DNA of 64,000 nucleotides from JAEUIT01 sp044220875 (GTDB lineage Bacteria > Planctomycetota > Phycisphaerae > Phycisphaerales > SM1A02). Every line of letters starts with the position of its first letter. Within the stretch, counting starts at the first letter, position 1. The stretch covers positions 124,001 to 188,000 of the forward strand of contig JBGAQH010000004.1 in assembly GCA_044220875.1 (NCBI GenBank). The letters run 5' to 3'. The notes beneath the pieces are model-generated. The model did not search any database. It was given only the letters and a program-made list of their open reading frames with translations, and was not told the origin of the DNA. Positions 45,439 to 53,601 of the stretch are shown here, piece after piece. A program made the translations under genes and the position numbers.

Positions 45439-46443
45439 TCAATTGGTCGAGGAGGCGGACGTCTTTCCCGCCGCTGGGCTGAGCGATGGCCCGGAGGCCG
45501 TACCTGGAACCTGTCCGGAAGCGTCAAAGTGCATGACGCCGTCGTCCTCGGGATTGAGCTCGAGCTCGATCTCCAGGGTCAGTTCGTCCTGCCGGATGAG
45601 GATCTGCCGCTGGCGGGCGAGTTCGAGGGTCGCCAGGAAGAGGCCGATCATCTCGCCGCGCGAGCGCCCCTCGAAGACCGAACGCAGGGTGAAGCGACGG
45701 TCGGGGGTCCGTCGCAGCCGATCGATGAGATCGGTCTGGTGGAGGGTGATCGGCGTGTCGTCGTAGGCGACCTTGTGCTCGCCGAGTCGGGTGACGTCGA
45801 TCGCGCTGATGATCCGTTCGTAGGTCTGGAACAGGTCCAGGATATGGGCATCCTCGAGCTCGAGCTCGGGCGCCTCCTCGTCGGACGTCGCCATGTCACC
45901 CATCCGGATGCGGGCGGCCCAACGATTCGCGTACTCGTCGCGAAGCCGATCAAGATGCTCCGCCGCGTTGCGGAACCGTTGGTAGGCGAGCAGCTGCTGG
46001 ACAAGCTCCGCTCGCGGATCGCCGCTCTCCGCGCTCGACGCGGCATCCTCGGGCTGTCCTCCCTCCGGGCGCGGGGCGAGCGTGCGGGACTTAATCTCGA
46101 TCAGGGTCGCGGCCATGACCAGGAACTCGCCGGCCTGGTCGATGTCGATGTGGCGAAGCTGCTTCAGGAACGCGAAGTACTGGCCGGTGATCTCGTGGAT
46201 GGGGATGTCGTGGATGTCGACTTCCGCCCTCCGGATGAGGTAGAGAAGGAGGTCGAGCGGCCCCTGAAAGCTCGAGAGCCGAACTTGGTATTCCTCGCCG
46301 GCGGCGTCCTCATCGGTCGCCTCGCGGGTCATCGCCGCGGCAGGCTGCGTCGACACCTGGTCGGCACTCTGCGGGACAGCGTGGCCCCGGACGGATGGAT
46401 CGTGCGAGGGGTCGGGACGGTCATCGGACGCAATCGAGGACAT
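45439..46443 (-). CDS. scpA: Segregation and condensation protein A
   Basis: 334 residues from the ATG at 46443. After a 50-residue flexible leader the protein is typical ScpA kleisin: 'YQVRLSSFQGPLDLLLYLIR', 'EVDIHDIPIHEITGQYFAFL', 'AGEFLVMAATLIEIKSRTL', then a winged-helix end ('RSRGEMIGLFLATLELARQR'). It links the SMC dimer and, with ScpB, forms the condensin that compacts and segregates the chromosome. scpB is not adjacent. An Asn/Ser/Pro-rich tail of 35 residues extends past the usual end. It diverges from kdsD across 171 bp. Confidence 0.93.
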   Translation of the reverse strand: MSSIASDDRPDPSHDPSVRGHAVPQSADQVSTQPAAAMTREATDEDAAGEEYQVRLSSFQGPLDLLLYLIRRAEVDIHDIPIHEITGQYFAFLKQLRHIDIDQAGEFLVMAATLIEIKSRTLAPRPEGGQPEDAASSAESGDPRAELVQQLLAYQRFRNAAEHLDRLRDEYANRWAARIRMGDMATSDEEAPELELEDAHILDLFQTYERIISAIDVTRLGEHKVAYDDTPITLHQTDLIDRLRRTPDRRFTLRSVFEGRSRGEMIGLFLATLELARQRQILIRQDELTLEIELELNPEDDGVMHFDASGQVPGTASGPSLSPAAGKTSASSTN

Positions 46444-46614
46444 CGGTCGTAGCGTAGCGAATCGGTCCCGGCGATTCGCCCGGCAATCGCCGAAGGCGCC
46501 CATCCTCCCGACGGTCAACGAACCGAGGGGCTCATGATCGTGCGTAGCGATGAACGCCCCGGCGGCCTCCGCGGCCATCGCCTCCTCGACAATCGCCTCC
46601 TCTACAATCGAGCC

Positions 46615-47640
46615 ATGGCCACGTCCCCCGCCACCGACCCTGCCGCCCGCGCCGCCGAACAGGGCTTCGTGATCGATGCACTGCTCGCCGAAGCCGACGC
46701 CGTCCGGCGCCTCGCCGAACGGGTCGGAAGCACCGACGCCGAGGCGTGGCATCGGGCGATCGACCTCATGGAACAGTGCCGTGGCCACGTGGTGGTGGCG
46801 GGCATGGGGAAGTCCGGCTTGGTCGGAGCCAAGATCTCAGCAACGCTCGCCAGTCTGGGGCAGCCCTCGCACTTCGTTCATCCCGCGGAGGCGGTCCATG
46901 GTGACCTTGGCCGCATTCGCGGCGAGGACGTGGCCCTCCTGATGAGCTTCTCCGGCGAAACCGAAGAGGTGGTCACGCTGGCCTCGATCCTGAAGGCGGA
47001 TGGCGTCCGGCGCATCGGGCTCTCGAGCAAGCCGCACTCGAGCCTCGCCCGACAGTGCGACGTGCACCTCAACCTTGGCGACATCGTGGAAGCATGTCCT
47101 CTTCGGCTCGCCCCGACCGCGTCCACCACGGCCATGCTGGCGGCGGGCGACGCCCTCGCCCTGGCCCTCGCCCGCCGACGCGACTTCGCCGCCGACGACT
47201 TCCACAAGCACCATCCGGGCGGGATGCTCGGTGTGGGCCTGAAGCCGGTGACGGAGATCATGCGCTTCCGGGTGGGGATGAATCTGGCGGTCGTCTCCGA
47301 TGCCGTGACCGTGCGGGAGGCCATCGCCCCCGCGGGTGAGGTCCGACGCCCCGGGGCGTCGGTGCTGGTCGATCCGGCGGGGCGGCTCTCCGGCATCTTC
47401 ACCGACGGCGACCTGCGACGGGTCGTCGTGAGCGGCGGCATCGCGGCGCTCGACGAGCCCATTCGATCGCGCATGACGCGACAACCGCAACGACTGACCG
47501 TGGACGATCTCGTCAACGATGCGGTGCGGCTTGTTCGGGAGCGGCGTCTCGACGAGATTCCCGTCGTCGATCACGACGGCAAGCCCGTCGGACTCATTGA
47601 CGTGCAGGATCTGATCGCGTTGCGGGTCGTGAAGGACTGA
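46615..47640 (+). CDS. kdsD: Arabinose-5-phosphate isomerase (SIS plus two CBS domains)
   Basis: 341 residues. The SIS sugar-isomerase domain covers about 35-185 ('GHVVVAGMGKSGLVGAKISA', 'EAVHGDLGRIRGEDVALLMS', 'FSGETEEVV', 'APTASTTAMLAAGDALA'). Two CBS domains follow (about 210-340), beginning with 'MRFRVGMNLAVVSDAVTVRE'. 'DDFHKHHPGGMLG' is the KpsF/GutQ signature. The enzyme interconverts ribulose-5-phosphate and arabinose-5-phosphate, the first step of Kdo synthesis for lipopolysaccharide, which fits a Gram-negative outer membrane. Other Kdo genes are not in view. The start region holds a duplicated ATCGCCTCCTCGACA-like 15-mer (46578-46608). Confidence 0.93.
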   Translation: MATSPATDPAARAAEQGFVIDALLAEADAVRRLAERVGSTDAEAWHRAIDLMEQCRGHVVVAGMGKSGLVGAKISATLASLGQPSHFVHPAEAVHGDLGRIRGEDVALLMSFSGETEEVVTLASILKADGVRRIGLSSKPHSSLARQCDVHLNLGDIVEACPLRLAPTASTTAMLAAGDALALALARRRDFAADDFHKHHPGGMLGVGLKPVTEIMRFRVGMNLAVVSDAVTVREAIAPAGEVRRPGASVLVDPAGRLSGIFTDGDLRRVVVSGGIAALDEPIRSRMTRQPQRLTVDDLVNDAVRLVRERRLDEIPVVDHDGKPVGLIDVQDLIALRVVKD

Positions 47641-47697
47641 GCCCTTCGGACGGCTGGCCCCGGCGGCCTCATCGTTTCGGCTCTGGCCACCCGGCTC

Positions 47698-47895
47698 TCA
47701 CATGCGGGCGATGACGGCCGCGGTGCTCTCGCCTCGACGACGCCAGACGCTGCGGCGGCCGCGCGGCTCCATGAGTAGCTGCAGGTGCTCGAGGTAGTCC
47801 ACCAGGGAACGATCGTCGAAACGCTCCAGCCAGCCGCGGTCGGCGCTGCGGTTGATCTCTCGGATGCGGTCGATCAGTTCGTTCTTCGATGGCAT
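47698..47895 (-). CDS. Small hypothetical protein (65 residues)
   Basis: From the ATG at 47895, preceded by AAGGGGG. The sequence 'MPSKNELIDRIREINRSA' continuing 'LERFDDRSLVDYLEHLQLL' is a well-formed helical, amphipathic protein with a basic end ('RGRRSVWRRRGE'). It resembles no family I can name. It lies between convergent kdsD and the response regulator on the same strand as the latter. Confidence 0.6.
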   Translation of the reverse strand: MPSKNELIDRIREINRSADRGWLERFDDRSLVDYLEHLQLLMEPRGRRSVWRRRGESTAAVIARM

Positions 47896-48149
47896 GGCTG
47901 CCCCCTTGCGAAGTACTGCGAGCGTGGGGAACCGACGTTCCACCCGCGCCGGTGCCTCACGCCGTCGCAGTGGCAAGGGGTTTCGGCAATGGCGCGCGCG
48001 ATCAATGAAAAAGAAGTGACGAGAATGCCGGCCGCGCGCATTGCGATCGACCGCTCCGTCGCGGGCCACCACGGGTGGTGTCGCTGAATGCGCGACACCT
48101 CAAGCGCGGTGGGCGATCGCCCGAACGGCGTCGCACGCCGGCGGGACGG

Positions 48150-48653
48150 TCAGCGAGCGTTGCCGTCGCGGCGAGCCATGAGCTCATCGAGCTTCCGCTT
48201 CAGCAGGCAGACGCGAAGCAGGCTCTTCACCCGGGTGACCAGCTCGAGCTTGTTCACCGGCTTGGTGAGGAAGTCGTCGGTGCCCGACTCGACCGCCCGC
48301 TCGTAGTCGCCGACCTCGTGCAGGGCCGTGACCATGATCACCACAATGTCGCGGGTGGCCGGATTGGACTTGATCTTCTGGCAGACCTCAAAGCCGGACA
48401 TGCGGGGCATCATCACGTCCAGCAGCATCAGGTCGGGCTTCTCCCGCTCGACCGCGGCAATCGCCTCGAGCCCATCCTTGGCCGTCGACAGGGTGCAGGG
48501 AAGCCCTTCGAGATAGGCCTGCATCAGCTCCAGGTTCTGGAGATTGTCATCCACCAGAAGGATGCGGGCATCGCCAAGGAAGTCGCCCGCGATCTCCGCC
48601 TCAAGCGGGAGGGGCGGCGTGCTGGAGGGGGTTGGCGCGGACGGCTGGGACAT
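48150..48653 (-). CDS. Single-domain response regulator (CheY-like)
   Basis: 167 residues from the ATG at 48653. After a 25-residue Pro/Ser leader the receiver domain is complete: acidic pair D35-D36 in 'LLVDDN', phospho-acceptor D79 in 'LMLLDVMMPRMSGFEV', Thr in 'VTALHE' and K131 in 'FLTKPVN'. The last 25 residues are a basic helix ('LLRVCLLKRKLDELMARRDG') and no output domain follows, so it acts by protein-protein contact. No histidine kinase is adjacent. It precedes nothing obviously co-transcribed except the small gene downstream. Confidence 0.9.
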   Translation of the reverse strand: MSQPSAPTPSSTPPLPLEAEIAGDFLGDARILLVDDNLQNLELMQAYLEGLPCTLSTAKDGLEAIAAVEREKPDLMLLDVMMPRMSGFEVCQKIKSNPATRDIVVIMVTALHEVGDYERAVESGTDDFLTKPVNKLELVTRVKSLLRVCLLKRKLDELMARRDGNAR

Positions 48654-48779
48654 GCGGATCTCGACGTGGCATCCTACCACCAGAGCGTCCGTGACCGCCG
48701 CCCCCCCGTCGATCTTCGGGGACGACAGCACCCTGAGGTGCGGCCCGCCCCCGACCGACCCATCCTTCAAGCGTCGAGA

Positions 48780-50285
48780 TCAGGAGCCCGCGTCGCGCGC
48801 CGAGTGGCTCGGGTCTGCGGCGGACGGTCCCTCGGGGTGCTGCGGCCCTTCGGCCGCGGGCTTCTTGCCTCGCCCCTTCACCGCCTCGATCGCTTCCTTG
48901 ATGTCGTTTCGAAGGTTCTCGAGGTACGTCTCGGAGTATCCGGTGTGCTGGGCATGCACGATCCCGTCGGCGCGGATGACGACGGTCATCGGGATCCCAC
49001 GGACCCCATACGCCCCTGCCGCCTTGTCCTGCTCGTCGAGCAGCGTAGGAATCGTGACCTTCAGTTCCTGAAGCGTCTTCATCACCGCCTGATTCCGCTC
49101 CTGTCCCTGGGTCCGCTCGAAGACGTTCATGGGATAGACGGCGACGGGAAGTTGCTCCGCCTTGACCCACGCGGCGAGCTTCTCGAGTTCCGGGAGGGCC
49201 GCGCGACAGGGACCGCACCAGGTGGCCCAGAAGTCGATCACGACGACGCGGCCCAGCAGATCCTCGCTCTTGACGAGCGATCCCGCTGAGGAAAGGGCGC
49301 TGAACTCGGGGGCGGGCTTGCCGACCAGCGATCCGCCCTCGCCGCCGGCGGCGGGCGTCGCCTGCTTCTTGGGAAGCTGGCCGAACATGTCCACCTTCGT
49401 GCGGCTCCCGACATCAAGGCGGAAGACGGAGTCCTCGAAGGGCTTGGGGGGGATCTCGTTCACGATGGCCGTGCGATAGATCAGCGTGCCCCCGTTGGGA
49501 ACGGCGTCGCCGCCGGTGATCTTCGTCTCGACGCCCGTGACCAGCATCGCCTTGGGGTCGACGGTGAGTTCGAGGCGCTCGCCTTCGGCAAGCAGCACGA
49601 TGTGCTGGCGCGTCGCGCCGTCGCTCAGGGTCTCGTTCCGAATGCTCGCCGGGATCACGCTCGGCGTGCGCGGCTGGAGCTGCATGACGACCTCGTCGAT
49701 CGCCTCTTCGCCGAGCACCAGCCCGAGCGAGACGAAGGGAACGTCAATGAAGGCGCTCACCACGGTCCAGTAGGGCGAGTCCTCGTCGCCGGAGTCGAGA
49801 TAGGTGTCGGGGTTCGACTCGTGAATGGCCCACACCTTGCCGTCACTGAATCGGAGGTCGAATCCGCGCATGCGGATGACCGCCTTGTGGCCGCCCCCGA
49901 AAAGGAACTCGGCCTTCACCGGCGCGGCCGTCGCCTCCTGCCCGTCGAGCCCGGTCACCACGCTCACTTCCTCGCGAACCCGCAGCGACGGTCGTTCCCG
50001 GTAGGCCTTGACCAGCGCCGCGATCGCTGCGTTCGCCGCCGGATCAGGCTCGGTCGGGATCGCCTCGACCGGCGGCGCTGGCGACTCTGGTGCCTTTGCG
50101 TCGGGCTGCGCGGCTGGCGCGTTCGCAGGCGGAGGCGCCTTCGGTGCCGGGCCCCCATCGGGCTTGGGGGACTGTGCCGCGGCGACGGAGGTCATCACAA
50201 GGCTGGCGACAAGGCTGGCGACGAGGAACGCGACAGGGGCGGCGACAAGGGCGGATGCGGTGACGGGAATCCGGCAAGTGGCCAT
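48780..50285 (-). CDS. TlpA-like thioredoxin with N-terminal LolA-like (DUF2092-type) domain
   Basis: 501 residues. The signal peptide region 'VAFLVASLVASLVMTSVAAAQ' is followed by a Pro/Ala linker. Residues about 90-300 form a beta-rich domain like DUF2092/LolA ('AALVKAYRERPSLRVREEVS', 'VKAEFLFGGGHKAVIRMRG'). The C-terminal TlpA/ResA thioredoxin begins near 325 ('VGKPAPEFSALSSAGS') with active site W356-C-G-P-C360. It would work as a periplasmic thiol reductant or oxidant. It shares architecture with the next upstream gene, so the two are tandem paralogues. A charged tail of 35 residues follows the fold. Confidence 0.85.
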   Translation of the reverse strand: MATCRIPVTASALVAAPVAFLVASLVASLVMTSVAAAQSPKPDGGPAPKAPPPANAPAAQPDAKAPESPAPPVEAIPTEPDPAANAAIAALVKAYRERPSLRVREEVSVVTGLDGQEATAAPVKAEFLFGGGHKAVIRMRGFDLRFSDGKVWAIHESNPDTYLDSGDEDSPYWTVVSAFIDVPFVSLGLVLGEEAIDEVVMQLQPRTPSVIPASIRNETLSDGATRQHIVLLAEGERLELTVDPKAMLVTGVETKITGGDAVPNGGTLIYRTAIVNEIPPKPFEDSVFRLDVGSRTKVDMFGQLPKKQATPAAGGEGGSLVGKPAPEFSALSSAGSLVKSEDLLGRVVVIDFWATWCGPCRAALPELEKLAAWVKAEQLPVAVYPMNVFERTQGQERNQAVMKTLQELKVTIPTLLDEQDKAAGAYGVRGIPMTVVIRADGIVHAQHTGYSETYLENLRNDIKEAIEAVKGRGKKPAAEGPQHPEGPSAADPSHSARDAGS

Positions 50286-50377
50286 GACAACAGTCTCCGA
50301 TGCGGGAGGACGATGGGAGTGTAGCTCGCGCGGCCATCGGCCTCACCGCGAATCGGGCCGGTTGCCCGGCGCTTGGA

Positions 50378-51688
50378 TCAGCGCTTCACGGTCAGCGCCG
50401 CTTCCGTCGCGGCCTTCAGGTCCTCGACCAGCTTTCCCGGCTCCCGGGGATCGAAGGAGGTCAGCACCGATCGCACCACGCCATCCGGCCCGATGACGAT
50501 CGTCGTCGGCAGGACGCGGACGCCTAGGGCGTCCGAAACGGCGTCGTCGATGTCGAAGAGAAGGGGCATCGCGAACTTCTGGCTCGTCCACCATGCGTTC
50601 GCGGCGCTGACGCGGGCGTCGGCATCGCCGGACTCGAGGGTGTTCACGCCGAAGACCCTGATCGGCTTGCCGCTGGACGCGGCCCAGCGGGCGAACTCGT
50701 CCCCGTATGGGAGAGCCCGCTTGCAGGGCGCACACCACGTCGCCCAGAAGTCGAGGACGACGACCTGATCCTTCAGGTCCTTCAGCGAGACCATCGCCCC
50801 ATCGCTTCCCTTCATGGTCCACGCCGGACAGGCGTCGCCGACCCGGATCATCGTCTTGGACGGGAAGAGCTCGTCGACGGTATGCACGATCGTCCGACCG
50901 GTGACGGTCGCGGCGATCGGCGCCGCAAGCGCCTCGCCGACGACGCCGGCGTGGGTCAGCGACACGTCGAAGAGGAAGCCGGGCGGCGCGTCGGGCGGCG
51001 TGAACGCGGCGTGCGAGCTCGTGAAGAGTCCGCTCGCGGTCGTGACCGCGACGTCGCTCGCCCCGTTGTCGCCGTCCACGAGAAGATGGGTGACGCCCTC
51101 GGCCTCGCGCAGCGCGACGAGCCGGGGATTGACCAGCGCCGCCATGCCTAACGCTTCGACGGTAAGCTCGCGGCCCGCCCGCAGGTCGAAGAGCGTCACC
51201 GGCGTCTGGAATCCCGGCAGCGCGGCGCGGAGGGTGTTCATGAGATCGCCCTGAAGCGGCACCTGGAGCGCCTTGTCCGCGGGCTGGTCGGGCACGACGG
51301 TGACCGTCCCGTCAACCGCCACCATGGTCGCGCCGTTGACGGCAAGCCGGGCGTCGGTGCCCTTGCCGAAGGCCACCGCGAAGGTCTCGCGCTGCCTGTC
51401 GCCGTTGGCGTCGATCGAGAAGGCGATGGTGTCGGAGAGCGTCGGCACCTCGCGATAGGCCTTGGCGATCGCGAGCATGAGCTGCTTGGCCTGGGCGACG
51501 CGCTCCGGCGTGCGCGAGGCCGCGTCGAACGCGGCACGAATCGCCTCGCCCGCAACGGGCGGCGCCTGTTCGGCCGCGGCGGGCGCCGGCTGTGAAGGCT
51601 GGGCGGGAGGCGTCTGATCGGGCGAGCGGGCGGCAAGCGACACGGCGCTCGCCAGCGTCAGCGAAAGGGCAAGCAGGGTGCGAATCAT
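50378..51688 (-). CDS. TlpA-like thioredoxin, paralogue of the downstream gene
   Basis: 436 residues with signal peptide 'MIRTLLALSLTLASAVSLAA'. The N-terminal domain ('AIAKAYREVPTLSDTIAFSI', 'RQRETFAVAFGKGTDARLAV') matches the LolA/DUF2092-like part of the 48780-50285 gene. The thioredoxin fold starts near residue 278 ('VGDACPAWTMKGSDG') with W318-C-A-P-C322. The middle amino acids of the active site differ between the paralogues (Gly-Pro versus Ala-Pro), which usually shifts redox potential. The gap between the genes is 92 bp. Both are expected in the periplasm. Confidence 0.85.
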   Translation of the reverse strand: MIRTLLALSLTLASAVSLAARSPDQTPPAQPSQPAPAAAEQAPPVAGEAIRAAFDAASRTPERVAQAKQLMLAIAKAYREVPTLSDTIAFSIDANGDRQRETFAVAFGKGTDARLAVNGATMVAVDGTVTVVPDQPADKALQVPLQGDLMNTLRAALPGFQTPVTLFDLRAGRELTVEALGMAALVNPRLVALREAEGVTHLLVDGDNGASDVAVTTASGLFTSSHAAFTPPDAPPGFLFDVSLTHAGVVGEALAAPIAATVTGRTIVHTVDELFPSKTMIRVGDACPAWTMKGSDGAMVSLKDLKDQVVVLDFWATWCAPCKRALPYGDEFARWAASSGKPIRVFGVNTLESGDADARVSAANAWWTSQKFAMPLLFDIDDAVSDALGVRVLPTTIVIGPDGVVRSVLTSFDPREPGKLVEDLKAATEAALTVKR

Positions 51689-51763
51689 GGTCGTCGTCCT
51701 CGGTATCGGCTGGGTCGGGCTGGATCAGGCTGGATCAGGAACAGGTGCGTCGTTCAACCGGCC

Positions 51764-52303
51764 TCAGTCGCGCGGGATGGGCGCGATCCGACGGACGCCG
51801 GCGATCGCTCCGGCGTCGAGCCGATCGACCAACGATCGTACGGTCAACGCTCCCGGCGGTATCCGGGCATCGGCCGCTATTTCCGCGAGCGGGACGAGCA
51901 CGAATGCTCGCTCCATCATCCGGGGATGCGGCAGGGTGAGCGGTCCGCCCCGCGGACCCGCGTTCGACACGACCGATTCCCCATCCATGAGGAGATCGAT
52001 GTCGATCGTCCTTGGCCCCCACCGCTCACCCTCGCGCCGGATCCTGCCGAGCGATCGCTCGACCGACTGGGCTCGGGCGAGAAGCTCGTCGGTTCCCAAT
52101 CCCGTCGAAAGAGCGGCCGCCGCATTCAGGTACATCGGCTGTCCCGCGGGCACCGGGTCGGTCTCGTACACATGCGACACGGCCACGACCCGAACCTGAC
52201 CGTCCGCCTCGAGCCGGCGAAGGGCCTCGGCGATCGTCGCCAGTCGGTCACCGGCGCCACTGGCGAGATTGCTCCCCAAGGCGATGTGAACGGTGCGCGT
52301 CAC
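51764..52303 (-). CDS. folK: 2-amino-4-hydroxy-6-hydroxymethyldihydropteridine diphosphokinase
   Basis: 179 residues from a GTG at 52303. Conserved blocks: 'HIALGSNLASGAGDRLATIA', 'SHVYETDPVPAGQPMYLNAA' and the HPPK signature 'RREGERWGPRTIDIDLLM' followed by 'LTLPHPRMMERAFVLVPLAE'. The two Asp of 'DIDLL' bind magnesium. It transfers pyrophosphate from ATP to the pterin in folate synthesis. The start overlaps the cinA stop (GTGA, 52300-52303), making it the last gene of the overlapping run. Confidence 0.95.
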   Translation of the reverse strand: MTRTVHIALGSNLASGAGDRLATIAEALRRLEADGQVRVVAVSHVYETDPVPAGQPMYLNAAAALSTGLGTDELLARAQSVERSLGRIRREGERWGPRTIDIDLLMDGESVVSNAGPRGGPLTLPHPRMMERAFVLVPLAEIAADARIPPGALTVRSLVDRLDAGAIAGVRRIAPIPRD

Positions 52304-53601
52304 TCCTGCGTTCGCTCCGCGGGAGGGGCCTCGGCGTAGGACCAGATGAAGGGCACGTCGGCCTCGCCCATCATCGCGCATCGGAGCCACTGCAGCGCCG
52401 CCTTCGCGGCCCGGTCCCGCACCACGTCGCGCTCGCCCGGGAACTGGAACCGACGGACCCGTTCGCCGTCGGGTCCGGCGAGTCCGATGAAGACCGTTCC
52501 GACCGGCTTGATCGGCGTGCCTCCCTCCGGCCCGGCGATGCCCGTCACGCCGATGCCCCACGTCGAGTGCGAGCACTCGCGGGCACCGACGGCCAACTGC
52601 CTCGCGACCGGCTCCGAGACGGCGCCGTGGGCCGCGAGCGTCGAGCGATCGACGCCGACCTCGCGGGCCTTCCATTCGTTCGAATAGGCGACGAAGCCGC
52701 CCAGGAAGACCTCGCTCGCCCCGGCCACCTCGGTGACCATCGCGCCGATGAGGCCGCCGGTGCAGCTCTCGGCCAGCGCCACCGTCTCGCCGCGCCGGCG
52801 AAGGAGCGCCACCGTCGCCGCCGCGATCGTCGTGCGCTCGCGTCCATACGCGTAGGGATGCCAGAGCCGCTCGACCTCGGCGGCCATCGACTCGACGGCG
52901 GCGAGTGCCTCGAGCCGCGGACCGCTCGCGCGGATGCGGGCGGTGACGACCGACTGCGACGCCGTCGTCCCGACGGTCGGGTTCGCGTCACGGCGCATGC
53001 GCTCGCCGAGGCGCTCGGCCAGGCTCGACTCGCCGAGGCCGTAGCTGTGCACCGCGAGCGTGGGCATCGCGGTGTCGCCGACGGCGGAGCGGACGAACGG
53101 CAGGACCGCCTCGTCGAACATCGGCTGCATTTCGCGCGGCGGTCCCGGAAGCGAGTAGACGCGGGCTTCGCCGACGGTCACGACGAGTCCGGGCGCCGTG
53201 CCCCGCGGGTTGTCCAGGCACGTCGCCGAGCGCGGACGCATGGCCTGCACGAGATTCGACGCCGGCATCGCCCGTCCCCGGCCGCGGAACCAGCGGTCCA
53301 GCGTGGCGCGGGCGATCGGGTCCTCGACCATCGGCGCGCCGCCGTCCGAGCAGCGGTTGAGGGCATCGCGGGTGAGGTCGTCGCGGGTCGGCCCGAGGCC
53401 CCCGGTGATGACTAACAATTCGTTCGATGACGCTAACGCGACGATCGCCTCGGCGATGCCGCCGACGTCGTCGGCGACGGTGCGGTGCTCGCCGCGGAAG
53501 ACGCCCTCCGCCGCCAGCCGCGTCGCGATCCAGCGGGCGTTGGTGTCCTCGATCTGGCCGAGGACCAGCTCGTCGCCGACCGAGAGCGTCGCCGCCCTCA
53601 T
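52300..53601 (-). CDS. cinA: CinA family protein (nicotinamide-nucleotide amidase plus COG1058 domain)
   Basis: 433 residues from the ATG at 53601. The N-terminal MoaB/MogA-like COG1058 domain has 'LSVGDELVLGQIEDTNARWI', 'LLVITGGLGPTRDDLTRDAL' and 'YSLPGPPREMQPMFDEAVLP'. The C-terminal CinA/PncC domain (about 270-420) has 'ETVALAESCTGGLIGAMVTE' and 'GIGVTGIAGPEGGTPIKPVG', with the catalytic Ser in 'AESCTGG'. Together they handle ADP-ribose and deamidate NMN to NaMN in NAD recycling. It overlaps pyk by ATGA and folK by GTGA. Confidence 0.93.
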   Translation of the reverse strand: MRAATLSVGDELVLGQIEDTNARWIATRLAAEGVFRGEHRTVADDVGGIAEAIVALASSNELLVITGGLGPTRDDLTRDALNRCSDGGAPMVEDPIARATLDRWFRGRGRAMPASNLVQAMRPRSATCLDNPRGTAPGLVVTVGEARVYSLPGPPREMQPMFDEAVLPFVRSAVGDTAMPTLAVHSYGLGESSLAERLGERMRRDANPTVGTTASQSVVTARIRASGPRLEALAAVESMAAEVERLWHPYAYGRERTTIAAATVALLRRRGETVALAESCTGGLIGAMVTEVAGASEVFLGGFVAYSNEWKAREVGVDRSTLAAHGAVSEPVARQLAVGARECSHSTWGIGVTGIAGPEGGTPIKPVGTVFIGLAGPDGERVRRFQFPGERDVVRDRAAKAALQWLRCAMMGEADVPFIWSYAEAPPAERTQE

